A DNA stretch of 64,000 nucleotides from B30-G6 sp963701385 (GCA_963701385.1 CAVOZW010000011.1:186001-250000); one strand, 5' to 3'; shown: positions 26,809 to 36,254, counted from the first letter of the stretch. Notes: generated by a model not told the origin, from the letters alone. Made by a program: numbers and translations.

Positions 26809-27130
26809 TTGAACCTCACTGATCCTGATTATAGGATGTATGAAAATCTAACACTTCGTAAAATTTTATATAACTTTTTGAATTTAAGGCTAAATTTGTA
26901 ATGGAGGTGCTTATAATCTAAGTTGTCGAGGGTTGACAATAAAACATCTGTATTTTAGTTTCAATATAAACAGGTTAGGTTCGTCACGTTGCAGGGAATT
27001 ATAACATAAAGAGAGGTGAAATAGTAGTATGATAACGATCCTCCCCGTAGGCTCCTTTTCGATTTTTTCTCTTAATTTATTCCACCTCTTAGTCTGATAC
27101 AGTCACTGCAAATAGCGATAGCGATCCTTA

Positions 27131-27204
27131 GTCCTTGATTTCTAATGGTACGGCCGGCAGGATTCGAACCTGCGGCCCTGGATTCGAAGTCCGGCGCTCC
27201 ATCC
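27131..27204 (-). repeat. Duplicated 3' part of tRNA-Arg (possible att scar)
   Basis: Near-identical to 27397-27471, covering the sequence downstream of tRNA-Arg, its CCA end, T arm and anticodon arm, but lacking the D arm and 5' acceptor strand. Only a few positions differ. A direct repeat of a tRNA 3' end is the usual trace of tyrosine-recombinase integration at a tRNA gene. Only about 190 bp now lie between the copies, so any element has gone. Confidence 0.75.
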
Positions 27205-27365
27205 CTTTTCCATCCAAGAGGCCCTTTTTCAGCAATCTCTGCGTCAATCTGCAAAATTGTTTGTGCGGCGACCAGCCGGTCGCCTCCGCGCAATTTCTCG
27301 ATTTCCTTGATCTATCTGAAAAATAGCCTCCTGGATTGGAAAAGCCGCTGAGCAACGCTCAACTG

Positions 27366-27402
27366 GAAAAAAAAAGGACTTGGTGGTTTCACCCAAGTCC
27401 TT
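27366..27402 (-). terminator. Intrinsic terminator of tRNA-Arg
   Basis: Minus-strand arms AAGGACTTGG and CCAAGTCCTT (10 bp) around a 9-nt loop, followed by nine or more T residues. It lies directly after the tRNA-Arg 3' end. Confidence 0.85.
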
Positions 27403-27411
27403 GATTTCTAA

Positions 27412-27488
<77 letters not shown>

Positions 27489-27637
27489 TTATTCCGGCAG
27501 ATCGATTGATCATGGTTTCCTATAACAAATCGAACGCCTGCGCAAGAAGAAACGGGCACGGAAATCTATTCCTTTACTACGGTTGTGATCAAACGAAGAC
27601 CCAAGCTTCCAAGCGCGAGGCGATGCATGCCGGTGAT

Positions 27638-28042
27638 TTATTTCGATGCGTCAATCAAAGGGCGTACATCGGTAATCTTGAACCGGATGGCCGCAACGAT
27701 GGCATTGGCGGATGCGTCTCCCGCAGCATCGCGTATTTTTTTTCTGAAAGAATCCAGCAACTCACCGTATCGTTCATACCCCTGCACCTCTAGATACAGT
27801 CGGACCCCTTTCCATTCCCGGGGGGATTCACCGGGCTCGATAACGATAAAACTGGCCTTGGGGTTTTCCTGCAGGTTTTTAAAGGATCGATTGTCGCCGA
27901 TAGCCATGATCACCGTGTCTTCGTCGATCATGCGGGGCGACCCAAAAACAGCTGCGTTTACATCACCGTTTTTGTCGGCCGTCGCCAATGCGCCGATGCG
28001 TGTTTTTCGATTGAACATCGCCATGACCTGTTTTCTATCCAT
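27638..28042 (-). CDS. Pyridoxamine 5'-phosphate oxidase-like FMN-binding split-barrel protein
   Basis: About 134 residues with the split-barrel flavin-binding pattern: IGALATADKNGDVNAAVFGSPRMIDEDTVIMAIGDN, then FKNLQENPKASFIVIEPG. Proteins of this group bind FMN, F420 or haem and the substrate is not predictable. ATG 28042 has GGAGG at good spacing; the ORF could start six codons earlier, which is less likely. It is a single gene between tRNA-Arg and tRNA-His. Confidence 0.8.
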   Translation of the reverse strand: MDRKQVMAMFNRKTRIGALATADKNGDVNAAVFGSPRMIDEDTVIMAIGDNRSFKNLQENPKASFIVIEPGESPREWKGVRLYLEVQGYERYGELLDSFRKKIRDAAGDASANAIVAAIRFKITDVRPLIDASK

Positions 28043-28195
28043 GTTGCCTCCTTTCTCCATCGCGACGGGCTTTCCCTTGGTATCGGTCCGGCTCCCGCCT
28101 GCTAATGCTGTTGCGTATGCCTTTTTGTGTACATCCTAATCCACTACAAACCAACATAATGGGCATTGTTGAACTGTCAAGGCAGTGCTAAAACG

Positions 28196-28232
28196 AAAAA
28201 AAAGGCTGCGGTCATTTGAACGCAGCCTTTTT
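28196..28232 (-). terminator. Intrinsic terminator of tRNA-His
   Basis: Minus-strand arms AAAGGCTGCG and CGCAGCCTTT around a 10-nt loop with a run of eight T residues, immediately after the tRNA-His CCA. Confidence 0.85.
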
Positions 28233-28242
28233 AATTTCAGAA

Positions 28243-28319
28243 TGGGGTGAGTGATGGGACTTGAACCCACGACAACCGAGGCCACAACCCGGCGCTCTAC
28301 CAACTGAGCTACACCCACC
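28243..28319 (-). tRNA. tRNA-His (anticodon GTG)
   Basis: Acceptor GTGGGTG pairs with CACTCAC, with the histidine-specific extra G-1 opposite C73. D arm GCTCAGTTGGTAGAGC, anticodon loop TTGTGGC, T arm GTGGGTTCAAGTCCCAT, and encoded CCA. Confidence 0.95.
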
Positions 28320-28531
28320 ATACCTTTGGCAAACGGTTTTCTCTTCGCCATCGGAAAAAAGATAAATATCAGAGAGGTTTCCGCTTTTCAAGCACAAAAA
28401 GCAGATTGTCGTGTTTTGCCGAAAAAAAATAAGCCAAGGCGTTTATCTGGCTATTGACCCCATATCCCTACTACTATACAATTTCTTAAAATGAACCTTT
28501 CGGATTATACGAAAGCGCCATTTAGGATGTT

Positions 28532-28714
28532 GTGTCAATGAATCGATTCAATATATTTATCATGCGCGCCATTCTGGCGGCCTTCTTTGCCGTTGTCATC
28601 ACCCGTTTTTTTTACGGTCGCGTGGCTCCGTTCTATGTCGCCGGACTGGCCATCTTTCTGACCGGAATGTCTTATGTCACCGAGTACTACAGGCGCAAGA
28701 AACGTAAGCAATAA
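28532..28714 (+). CDS. Small two-helix membrane protein
   Basis: A 58-60 residue protein with two hydrophobic segments (IMRAILAAFFAVVITRFFYG and APFYVAGLAIFLTGMSYV) and a strongly basic C-terminus (YRRKKRKQ). No family recognised. GTG 28532 and ATG 28538 are both possible; AGGA upstream suits either. It sits about 100 bp before selB and could be cotranscribed. Confidence 0.55.
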   Translation: MSMNRFNIFIMRAILAAFFAVVITRFFYGRVAPFYVAGLAIFLTGMSYVTEYYRRKKRKQ

Positions 28715-28816
28715 CAGGAAGGGGAATGTGTTGGGTGTTACCTTTCAGGTGTCAGGTATGGCAAATTGGGACTAATTTACTAATAGTTAAACAACTTAAA
28801 ACGTTTTTTAATAACG

Positions 28817-30730
28817 ATGAAACAGATTATTCTCGGGACAGCCGGGCATATCGATCATGGTAAGACCAGCCTCATCAAGGCGGTAACCGGCACCAACACG
28901 GATCGGCTCAAAGAGGAGCAACTGCGGGGCATTACCATTGAGCTCGGATTTGCATCTCTGGATCTGCCCAGTGGCAGACACCTGGGGATCGTCGATGTCC
29001 CGGGCCATGAGAAATTCGTCAAAAATATGGTGGCCGGAGCCACAGGTATCGATATGGTGGCCATGGTCATCGCAGCGGACGAAGGGGTCATGCCTCAAAC
29101 TCGGGAACACATGGAAATATGCTCGCTTCTGGGGATCGAGCACGGTCTGGTTGCACTCACCAAGATCGACATGATCGACGCGGAGTGGCTGGAACTGGTT
29201 GAAGAGGATATTCGTGAGTTTGTGGCGGGAACCTTCCTGGAGGGCAAGGCCATCGTACCGGTGTCGTCCGCCAGCGGGGAAGGCCTCGAGGCGTTTGTTG
29301 AAGCCCTGGATGACCTGAGCGGCCGAATTCCAGAGCGATCATCGTCGAATTTGTTTCGTCTGCCGGTGGACCGGGTATTTACCATGAAAGGGTTCGGCAC
29401 GGTTATTACCGGCTCACTGATGTCCGGTAAGATCAAGATCGGAGACAACGTCATGATCTACCCTTCCGGGATTTCTTCCAAGGTCAGGGGGATCCAGGTT
29501 CATGGAGAATCGGTGGAAACAGCACATTCCGGTATGCGGACCGCTATCAATTTTCAGGGTCTTGAAAAGGCCGCCATCGAGCGGGGACAGGTTCTCTCAA
29601 CAGCCAATGCCCTGCTGCCAAGTTACATGGTGGATGTCTCCCTGCATTATCTCGAGAGCAATAAAAAGAAGATCAAGAACCGCAGTCTTGTCAGGTTTCA
29701 CACGGGCACCAGCGAAATCATGGGAAACTTGATTCTACTGGAGCAGGAGGAACTGCGACCCGGGGAAGACACGGTGGCCCAGATACGTCTGGATGCACCC
29801 GTGGCCGTGGTGAGGGACGATCGCTTTGTCTTGCGGAGCTATTCGCCCGTCAGAACTATCGGCGGGGGTCAGGTGCTCAATCCGGCCCCGGAAAAGCACA
29901 AACGCTTCCGACCGGAGGTCATCGAGGGGCTGAAAAGTCTCATTACCCTGGACCCGGAAGGTGTCATTGCCTACCATGTCATGGCCGCGGGGGTCGGGGG
30001 CGTCTCTTATTCAGCGCTCATGATCATGACCAACTTGTCTGAAAAGCCATTGGAAAAATATCTCCAGGCCATGCTCTCAAGAAAAGATGTTCTTCAGATC
30101 GACAAAGATCAACGCCTTTATGTGCATAAGGCGAGGTTTGAGAGCCTTAAGAAAGACATGACGGCCCGCCTTCTGGCATATCATAAAAAAAACCCTTTAA
30201 AAACCGGCATGCCCAGAGAAGAACTGAAGTCAAAACTGCCACTAAATGTCGGCACCAAAGCATTCACCATGGCCCTGAATCAGATGACGGCAGACATGGG
30301 CATTGTTCAGGAGGGGGAATCCGTCAAGCTGACAACGCACAAGGTCTCCTTGGGAGAAGACCAGGCCGGTATGAAGAAAAAAATATCCAACATCTACCTG
30401 GAAAATGGCCTGCAGCCTCCCTATTTCAAGGAAGTGCTGAACATCCTTGGTTTTGATTCGTCCCATGCAAAGGATGTCCTGATGCTTCTGGTGGCGGAAG
30501 GGGTTCTTATCAAGGCCAAGGAAGACCTCTATTTCCATGCTGAACCCATGAGCGGACTGAAACAGAAATTGATCGCCTACCTTCAGACACATGGTGAAAT
30601 CAGCACACCCCAGTTCAAGGAAATGACCCAGGCATCACGGAAATTCGTCATCCCGCTGTTGGAATATTTTGATGCCAGCCATGTGACCCTTCGGGTGGGG
30701 GACAGCCGAAAATTACGACAAAAACACTAG
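28817..30730 (+). CDS. selB: Selenocysteine-specific elongation factor SelB
   Basis: EF-Tu-like GTPase that delivers Sec-tRNA to in-frame UGA codons marked by a SECIS hairpin. G1 is GTAGHIDHGKTSL, G3 DVPGHEKFVKNMVAGATGIDM and G4 TKIDM. Domains II/III follow with FTMKGFGTVITGSL. The C-terminal part (about residues 380-637) consists of repeated winged helices that bind the SECIS loop. Full length at 637 residues. Its presence supports selenoprotein synthesis in this organism and, with it, the selenopeptide reading at 62853-63074. selA, selD and tRNA-Sec are not in the window. Confidence 0.95.
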   Translation: MKQIILGTAGHIDHGKTSLIKAVTGTNTDRLKEEQLRGITIELGFASLDLPSGRHLGIVDVPGHEKFVKNMVAGATGIDMVAMVIAADEGVMPQTREHMEICSLLGIEHGLVALTKIDMIDAEWLELVEEDIREFVAGTFLEGKAIVPVSSASGEGLEAFVEALDDLSGRIPERSSSNLFRLPVDRVFTMKGFGTVITGSLMSGKIKIGDNVMIYPSGISSKVRGIQVHGESVETAHSGMRTAINFQGLEKAAIERGQVLSTANALLPSYMVDVSLHYLESNKKKIKNRSLVRFHTGTSEIMGNLILLEQEELRPGEDTVAQIRLDAPVAVVRDDRFVLRSYSPVRTIGGGQVLNPAPEKHKRFRPEVIEGLKSLITLDPEGVIAYHVMAAGVGGVSYSALMIMTNLSEKPLEKYLQAMLSRKDVLQIDKDQRLYVHKARFESLKKDMTARLLAYHKKNPLKTGMPREELKSKLPLNVGTKAFTMALNQMTADMGIVQEGESVKLTTHKVSLGEDQAGMKKKISNIYLENGLQPPYFKEVLNILGFDSSHAKDVLMLLVAEGVLIKAKEDLYFHAEPMSGLKQKLIAYLQTHGEISTPQFKEMTQASRKFVIPLLEYFDASHVTLRVGDSRKLRQKH

Positions 30731-30779
30731 GCAGAAACGCAAAAAAAGGCGTATTGGGGCTAAAAGGAGACAAGCTATC

Positions 30780-32063
30780 ATGGGAGAAAACCATAACACC
30801 ACGGGTGATCATGGTAGACGCAAGGGTAGTATCACCAGGCACATGCTTATCGGTATCGTCCTGGCCGGTGTTGTCCTCATCGCACCGAAAATTGTTTTTG
30901 GGCTCTTTGATTCTTCTAATCAGGTTTTAACAGAGGTGTCCGAAGGTGAGGGGCACGAACGCGTCGGGAGAACCGTATTCGATCTGGGGGCATCCATGCT
31001 GCCCGGCGACCCGGCGCTGCAGGCGGGGCGCGATACCCATTTGCAGGCCGGCTCGGGTTTGTTGTTGTCGCGGGGCACCGAAACGGACCCACAGGATAGT
31101 TCGACGCCTGTGAGCGACACGAGCCAAACCCACGGCGCATCTGAAAAAACGAATATTGATCCGGCAGCGCAAAATCCTAAACCCACAGCGATGCCGCAAG
31201 TGACAGATGCCGCACATCCAGTTAGGCAGGAAACAGCCCCGGCACCGGATGACTCAGCAGAACATGCCACACAAGCGCATCAAGCAAGTGAACCCAAGGC
31301 AACCTCATTTCCAGTGCAAGGCATGGCCTTTGTGGATGCGGTGATCCAGCCCCTCGATCATGAACTGAATCGAAGGTTTTACGGGTGGCGGCCCAATGAT
31401 ATCCTCAACTTTACCGACAACGTGAACAATTTTCAATTGGGGGTTCTGGAGGTGACCCGCCGGACCACCGTGATTCTGGCCGAACGTATATCCAGAACCG
31501 GCAGCACCGCCTCCTTTGATAGTAATCTCCAAAACGCCATGAACTGGTTTATGATCAAGTCGGATCGGTACTGGTTTCCCTCTGCCGAGTCAAAATACAA
31601 GGCCGGTCTCAAGGAAATCCGGGCCTATTTTTACAAACTCGAAAGGGGGGAGGCGCAGTTCTATACGCGAACGGACAACCTGATACCCCTGTTGATGGCC
31701 TACCAGGATCTTTTGGGCAGCTGTGACGAGAATCTGGTCAAATCTCATGAAGACGATGGGACCCCCGTCAGCCATTTCAAAAGTGACGATTATTTCTTTT
31801 ACGCCAAAGGGATCACCAGTGCCATGGCCACTATTTTAGAAAGCATTGCCAAGGACTTTAATGTCTTGGTGAGCCGTGAAGGGGGAATGGATGTGCTGCA
31901 CCACGCCATCGAGTCGTGCCATCGTGCCATGGAGATCGACCCCTGGCTCATTCTCAACAGTGATTTGAGCAGTATTTTTGCCAATCATCGTCTCAACATG
32001 GCAGCCCCCATCAGTCATGCGCGGTTTTATTTGGGGGTCTTAATCACGGCCTTATCCACATAA
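30780..32063 (+). CDS. DUF2333 family protein
   Basis: A 427-residue protein with one N-terminal transmembrane helix (HMLIGIVLAGVVLIAPKIVFG, about 21-41), a low-complexity Ala/Thr/Pro/Glu linker (about 60-170), and a C-terminal conserved domain from about 180 to the end (NRRFYGWRPNDILNFTDNVN, LAERISRTGSTASFD, YQDLLGSCDENL). This matches DUF2333, whose function is unknown. It should be a periplasmic protein anchored in the inner membrane. It follows selB by 49 bp, so readthrough is likely. Confidence 0.75.
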   Translation: MGENHNTTGDHGRRKGSITRHMLIGIVLAGVVLIAPKIVFGLFDSSNQVLTEVSEGEGHERVGRTVFDLGASMLPGDPALQAGRDTHLQAGSGLLLSRGTETDPQDSSTPVSDTSQTHGASEKTNIDPAAQNPKPTAMPQVTDAAHPVRQETAPAPDDSAEHATQAHQASEPKATSFPVQGMAFVDAVIQPLDHELNRRFYGWRPNDILNFTDNVNNFQLGVLEVTRRTTVILAERISRTGSTASFDSNLQNAMNWFMIKSDRYWFPSAESKYKAGLKEIRAYFYKLERGEAQFYTRTDNLIPLLMAYQDLLGSCDENLVKSHEDDGTPVSHFKSDDYFFYAKGITSAMATILESIAKDFNVLVSREGGMDVLHHAIESCHRAMEIDPWLILNSDLSSIFANHRLNMAAPISHARFYLGVLITALST

Positions 32064-32173
32064 TAAATGTGCGGCCACAGGCCACCATTTATTATTGTTC
32101 GCGGCTGCGCCGCTCTTTTTTGACGTTTCCTGCCGTACCGGGATCGCGCCTGGGAATTCGCGCACCGATTGCG

Positions 32174-33370
32174 TCACAGCAGTCTATTGACAACACTGTC
32201 ATGAAACAGCATGCCCTCGGGTGTCGGGAGGCAGCGGCCATTCTTCAGCATTATCAATTTCTCTTCACAAAGCGCCTGCAGGACATTCCCGCACTGCTGC
32301 TGGAACCTAACTTGAAATGTTTTTTCGAAACGGGCCATGTCAATGCCGTCGGCGGTTCGCAGGCCCAGGAATATCATCTCGGTCATCTGTTGTTCGGGCG
32401 TGGTCCTTTCACTTCCTTCCACGGGAAGTTGCCCTTTTTCGAGTGCCTGCAGGTACTGTTTTACATCACGGACATTCCAGTACCGGACAGGCGGCGCATA
32501 GGAGTGGGCCGAAGGCCCCAGACCGGTGTAGGGAACCAGTGACCAGTATTTCCGGTTGTGCCGGGATTGCCAGGACCGTCCGCCGGTATTGATTTTGGCA
32601 TAATTGGATATCTCGTAGTGCTCATATCCGCTGTCGATTAAAACCTGACGGGTGTACCGGAAAAGGTCGGCCACGCGTTGGTCGGGCAGAACCTTGAGTA
32701 GGTTCTTATTTCTTTGCAGATCCAGGGGTGTCCCCGGCTCGATGGAGAGCATGTAACAGGAGAGATGTTCGGGCGACCAGTCCAGAGCAGTTTTCAGGTC
32801 GTTTTGCCACGATGGTATGTCTTGCCCGGGGATACCGAAGATCAAATCGAGGCCGATGTTGTCAAAACCGGCTTTGCGCGCATGTTCAATGGCCTGGATG
32901 GCATCTTCCGGGGTATGGATCCGTCCCAGGAATACAAGAATCTCACGTGAAAAGGACTGGACTCCGATATTGATGCGGTTGATCCCAATCCGCCGGAGGA
33001 ATTGCAAATAATCCCGGGTAACGGTTCCCGGGTTCACCTCCAGAGTAATTTCAGCGTCGGGTGTGAGGGTGAACAGGCTGCGAGCCTGCTGCATGAGGGC
33101 CTCGATTTGTTGCAGAGTAAGGACGGAGGGGGTCCCGCCACCGAAATACAGGCTATCGTTGAGCGCTTTCCGGGAATTGACCAGGGCCATCTCCTGCAGG
33201 AGAGACGCGACAAAGGGCTTTCTCAGGCTTAGGTCTGTCAGGGAATAGAAGTCGCAGTAGGCGCATTTTTTCAAACAAAAGGGTACATGAATATATATGC
33301 CGCAACGCTGATTGGAAATTTTGGCCTGTCTCCTGGAATACATCTGGATGAAACGCAAGGGGTGATGCAA
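32174..33370 (-). CDS. hemW: Radical SAM haem chaperone HemW (coproporphyrinogen oxidase-like)
   Basis: Radical SAM protein of the HemN/HemW group. The cluster motif is CGIYIHVPFCLKKCAYCDFY. The downstream SLYFGGGTPSVL, EVNPGT, GINRINIGVQSF and YEISNYAK motifs are typical. HemW-type proteins bind haem and act as chaperones; HemN-type enzymes decarboxylate coproporphyrinogen. The sequence after the CxxxCxxC, with no fourth cysteine directly following, favours HemW. The start is uncertain: ATG 33370 or ATG 33343. The gene follows the kor operon on the same strand. Confidence 0.85.
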   Translation of the reverse strand: MHHPLRFIQMYSRRQAKISNQRCGIYIHVPFCLKKCAYCDFYSLTDLSLRKPFVASLLQEMALVNSRKALNDSLYFGGGTPSVLTLQQIEALMQQARSLFTLTPDAEITLEVNPGTVTRDYLQFLRRIGINRINIGVQSFSREILVFLGRIHTPEDAIQAIEHARKAGFDNIGLDLIFGIPGQDIPSWQNDLKTALDWSPEHLSCYMLSIEPGTPLDLQRNKNLLKVLPDQRVADLFRYTRQVLIDSGYEHYEISNYAKINTGGRSWQSRHNRKYWSLVPYTGLGPSAHSYAPPVRYWNVRDVKQYLQALEKGQLPVEGSERTTPEQQMTEMIFLGLRTADGIDMARFEKTFQVRFQQQCGNVLQALCEEKLIMLKNGRCLPTPEGMLFHDSVVNRLL

Positions 33371-33391
33371 AGAGGGGCCTTGGTGTCTGCC

Positions 33392-33931
33392 CTAGGATGC
33401 CTTGCCGAGTTCGAGACCGATGTCCAACGCTTTCTTGTTGAGCTCAAGGAAGCCTTTTGGAATACGGGTTTTAATTACCTGCATGACGGATTCCGGCTTG
33501 ACGATGTCTGTCAGTCCCACCAACGTGCCGAGCATGCAAATGTTAAATACGATCGGTTTCCCAATTTCGGACATCACCGTATCGTACATGGGAATCTCCC
33601 GCTGCATGGCGTCCACTTTTCTTTGGATAGTGACGTAATGGGCATCTGTCAGCAGCAGGCCGCCCGGACGGATAATACCGGAGAATTTGTTGTATGCGGC
33701 CTGGGTTAAACAGACCAGGACATTCGGTTCTATCACTTTTGGATAGTTGATGGGGGCGTCTGATATAATGACATCACTGCGGGTTGCCCCACCCCTGGCC
33801 TCAGGCCCGTACGTCTGAGATTGAACAGCATTCAAGCCATCATGAAGCACGGCCGCTTCGGCCAGAATGATGGCCGCGGTAATAACCCCCTGTCCGCCGG
33901 ATCCGGAGAAAACCAGCCTGATTCTTTCCAT
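33392..33931 (-). CDS. korC: 2-oxoacid:ferredoxin oxidoreductase, gamma subunit
   Basis: A 179-residue gamma subunit (IRLVFSGSGGQGVITAAIILAEAAV is the family hallmark). It completes the thiamine-pyrophosphate/Fe-S oxidoreductase encoded by the four overlapping or abutting minus-strand genes from 36109 to 33392. With alpha, beta, gamma and a small ferredoxin, the enzyme is best read as 2-oxoglutarate:ferredoxin oxidoreductase (KorDABC), used by anaerobes to make or use succinyl-CoA with reduced ferredoxin. Branched 2-oxoacid activity cannot be excluded. Confidence 0.88.
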   Translation of the reverse strand: MERIRLVFSGSGGQGVITAAIILAEAAVLHDGLNAVQSQTYGPEARGGATRSDVIISDAPINYPKVIEPNVLVCLTQAAYNKFSGIIRPGGLLLTDAHYVTIQRKVDAMQREIPMYDTVMSEIGKPIVFNICMLGTLVGLTDIVKPESVMQVIKTRIPKGFLELNKKALDIGLELGKAS

Positions 33932-33933
33932 GT

Positions 33934-34737
33934 TTATTTCCTCCCCCCGGCCCGTTGGATCAATTTTTCATATTCACTGCAATATTCGGGTAGTTCTTTT
34001 TGAAGAAAAATACCCCGTTCGATCAAATCCGGATTTTCCTGTTTGGCTTTTGAACCAACAGGTGTGGTCATATCTTTCATCCGTTTCATCATTTCTGCAG
34101 CGCTGCCTTCTTTGTTCTTGCGGCCGAAGTAGGTTGGACACTGGGTCAATACTTCCACAACCGAGAACCCTTCGTGCAGGATGGCATCAGACAAGACATT
34201 GACCATCTGCTGCGCGTGATAGGTGGTGGTGCGTGCCACAAAGGTAGCGCCCGCTGCTTTGGAAAGCTCCACGACATCAAATCCTTGATCGATGTTTGTG
34301 TAAGGCGCCGTGGTTGCCAGGATTCCGCACCCGGACAACGGTGAAAACTGCCCACCGGTCATGCCGTAGATACGGTTGTTCATGACAATGGCGGTCAAGT
34401 CGATGTTTCGTCGTGCAGCATGGATGAAGTGATTTCCTCCGATGGCAAGGGCGTCCCCGTCTCCCATGGGAACGATGACATTCAGATCCGGAAGCCCCAG
34501 TTTCAGCCCCGTGGCAAACGCCAGAGCCCTTCCGTGCAGGGTGTGCAGGGTATGAAAGTCGAAATACCCTGTAATTCTCGAGGAGCAACCGATTCCGGAT
34601 ACCATGGCGATTTCGTTTTTGCTCCATCCCAGTTTTTCAATGGCACGTATCAGGCAGTTGAGGACAATACCATGCCCGCAGCCCGGACACCACATATGTG
34701 GAAAGAATCTTTCGCGGATATAATCTTTTAATGCCAT
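33934..34737 (-). CDS. korB: 2-oxoacid:ferredoxin oxidoreductase, TPP-binding beta subunit
   Basis: A 267-residue TPP-binding subunit. Cofactor motifs are seen: FPHMWCPGCGHGIVLNCLIRA at the start, VSGIGCSSRITGYFDFHTLH, and the GDGDALAIGGNH...NNRIYGMTGGQ TPP/Mg motif split over residues 95-130. It abuts korC with a 2-bp gap and is 3 bp from korA, so the operon is translated as a block. Cys residues near the N-terminus may ligate a cluster as in related OFORs. Confidence 0.92.
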   Translation of the reverse strand: MALKDYIRERFFPHMWCPGCGHGIVLNCLIRAIEKLGWSKNEIAMVSGIGCSSRITGYFDFHTLHTLHGRALAFATGLKLGLPDLNVIVPMGDGDALAIGGNHFIHAARRNIDLTAIVMNNRIYGMTGGQFSPLSGCGILATTAPYTNIDQGFDVVELSKAAGATFVARTTTYHAQQMVNVLSDAILHEGFSVVEVLTQCPTYFGRKNKEGSAAEMMKRMKDMTTPVGSKAKQENPDLIERGIFLQKELPEYCSEYEKLIQRAGGRK

Positions 34738-34740
34738 GGA

Positions 34741-35892
34741 TCAGACCCCCTTCCCCATGATGATTCGTAAAATATTACGAATGTCCCGATCTGTGATCAG
34801 CTGACCGTCGACGCGGTTGGCCAAATAAACCTTTCCCGGATCGTCCACGGCCGTTTTGACAGACCGGAGTACCTGACCCATGTTCATTTCGACCACCAGC
34901 ACAAATCTGGTTTTCTTGCACTTGGCGCGAACCATATCATAGGGAAACGGCCACAGCGTTTGAAGTTCGAGCAGCCCCAGTTTCTCCCCGCGCTGTCTGC
35001 GGCTTTCTACAACATGCAGAGCAGATCGCGCTGAAGAACCGTAGGATACCAATACGCACTCGGCATCCTCCAGATAATACTCACGATGATGTTCGATCTG
35101 ATTCACATTGTTGCCGATCTTGTCAACCAGATGGCGAAGCAGACCTTGTACCACATCTGGATTGGTGGACGGGAACCCCCACATGTCATGAAACAGGCCG
35201 GTTACATTGTATCGATGCACCCCACCGAAATCGGACATGGGCAGCCGTCCGTCTTCACGCGGCAGATATGGGTGATAATCGACACCCCCCTTGACCGTGG
35301 TTCGCAGACGGTTTACCAGCGGCAGATCGCCTTCCTTGGGGATGACGACTTTTTCCCGCATGTGACCCACGACTTCATCGATCAACAGAATCACCGGCGT
35401 GCGGTAGGTTTCCGCCACATTAAATGATTCAACCGTGAGGGCAAATAGATCCTGGTGATTGGAAGCGGTGTATACAACGATGGCATGATCGCCATGGGTG
35501 CCCCATCGTGCCTGCATGACATCGCCTTGACTGACGTGTGTTGGATTGCCGGTTGAGGGGCCACCCCGCTGAACATCGACAATCACACATGGGATTTCCG
35601 CCATGATGGCATACCCCAGCGCTTCCTGCATCAAAGAAAACCCAGGACCGCTGGTGGCGGTCATGACTTTATTACCGGTTAACGAAGCGCCGATAATAGC
35701 GCACATGGAGGCGATTTCATCTTCCATTTGAATGAATTTGCCGCTCTTTTTCGGCAGACGCGCAGATAATTGTTCGGCAATTTCGGTGGACGGCGTGATG
35801 GGGTATCCGGCGAAAAAATCGAGTCCCGCATAGAGTGCGCCTTCCACGACGACTTCGTTGCCTTGAATAAATTTAATTTGTTCTGTCATCAT
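34741..35892 (-). CDS. korA: 2-oxoacid:ferredoxin oxidoreductase, alpha subunit
   Basis: A 383-residue alpha subunit. It begins KFIQGNEVVVEGALYAGLDF with GYPITPSTEIAE, then MEDEIASMCAIIGASLTGNK and TATSGPGFSLMQE, all typical of KorA. Its start overlaps korD by 20 bp. The subunit set without a pyruvate-type fused polypeptide points to 2-oxoglutarate as substrate (inference). Confidence 0.92.
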   Translation of the reverse strand: MMTEQIKFIQGNEVVVEGALYAGLDFFAGYPITPSTEIAEQLSARLPKKSGKFIQMEDEIASMCAIIGASLTGNKVMTATSGPGFSLMQEALGYAIMAEIPCVIVDVQRGGPSTGNPTHVSQGDVMQARWGTHGDHAIVVYTASNHQDLFALTVESFNVAETYRTPVILLIDEVVGHMREKVVIPKEGDLPLVNRLRTTVKGGVDYHPYLPREDGRLPMSDFGGVHRYNVTGLFHDMWGFPSTNPDVVQGLLRHLVDKIGNNVNQIEHHREYYLEDAECVLVSYGSSARSALHVVESRRQRGEKLGLLELQTLWPFPYDMVRAKCKKTRFVLVVEMNMGQVLRSVKTAVDDPGKVYLANRVDGQLITDRDIRNILRIIMGKGV

Positions 35893-36109
35893 TATCCTTG
35901 TCAGGTTCCTCAGTTATTATTTCGATGGCGAGATCGGGGCATCTCAATTCACAGAGCTTGCAGCAAATACAGTCCTCCGGATGGGCGGCTACGGCTTTCT
36001 CCTTGCTATCAAGTACAAGAACCGACTTTGGACAGAATTCGATACAGATGCCGCACCCTTTGCACCACTCTCGGTTGATGCGGTGTTCTTTCAATTTAGG
36101 TTTTGCCAT
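35873..36109 (-). CDS. korD: 2-oxoacid:ferredoxin oxidoreductase, ferredoxin-like delta subunit
   Basis: A 78-residue protein with two 4Fe-4S motifs: CKGCGICIEFCPK and CICCKLCELRCPD. It is the first gene of the kor operon and should pass electrons from the TPP subunit to soluble ferredoxin. A large hairpin (36208-36254) lies in the divergent promoter region upstream. Confidence 0.92.
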   Translation of the reverse strand: MAKPKLKEHRINREWCKGCGICIEFCPKSVLVLDSKEKAVAAHPEDCICCKLCELRCPDLAIEIITEEPDKDNDDRTN

Positions 36110-36207
36110 GTGGGTTCCCTTGAAATCTCGACTTAACCGGTCATGACCTGGCGTCGCGGATCGATTTCATTTTTTATGCATACGTTAATCGGCGAATCGG
36201 CGCCAGA

Positions 36208-36254
36208 TAGAAGCTTGGACCCTGATTCCCTACGATTCAGAACCCAAGCTTCTA
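36208..36254. promoter_or_regulatory. Long hairpin in the korD-mltG divergent region
   Basis: Perfect 11-bp arms TAGAAGCTTGG (36208-36218) and CCAAGCTTCTA (36244-36254) with partial inner pairing. It sits between divergent genes, so it could be an operator or a leader structure; it is not followed by a T run. Confidence 0.45.

Larger units (their letters stand above)
26809..27411. other. 600-bp region with shared promoter-like motif and tRNA fragment
   Basis: Contains the promoter-like GGGTTGACAA motif (about 26930-26940), an inverted repeat (GAGAGGTG at about 27011 versus CCACCTCTTA at about 27085), the tRNA-Arg 3' fragment repeat (27131-27204) and the tRNA-Arg terminator (27366-27402). No protein gene is supported. 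Confidence 0.5.
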
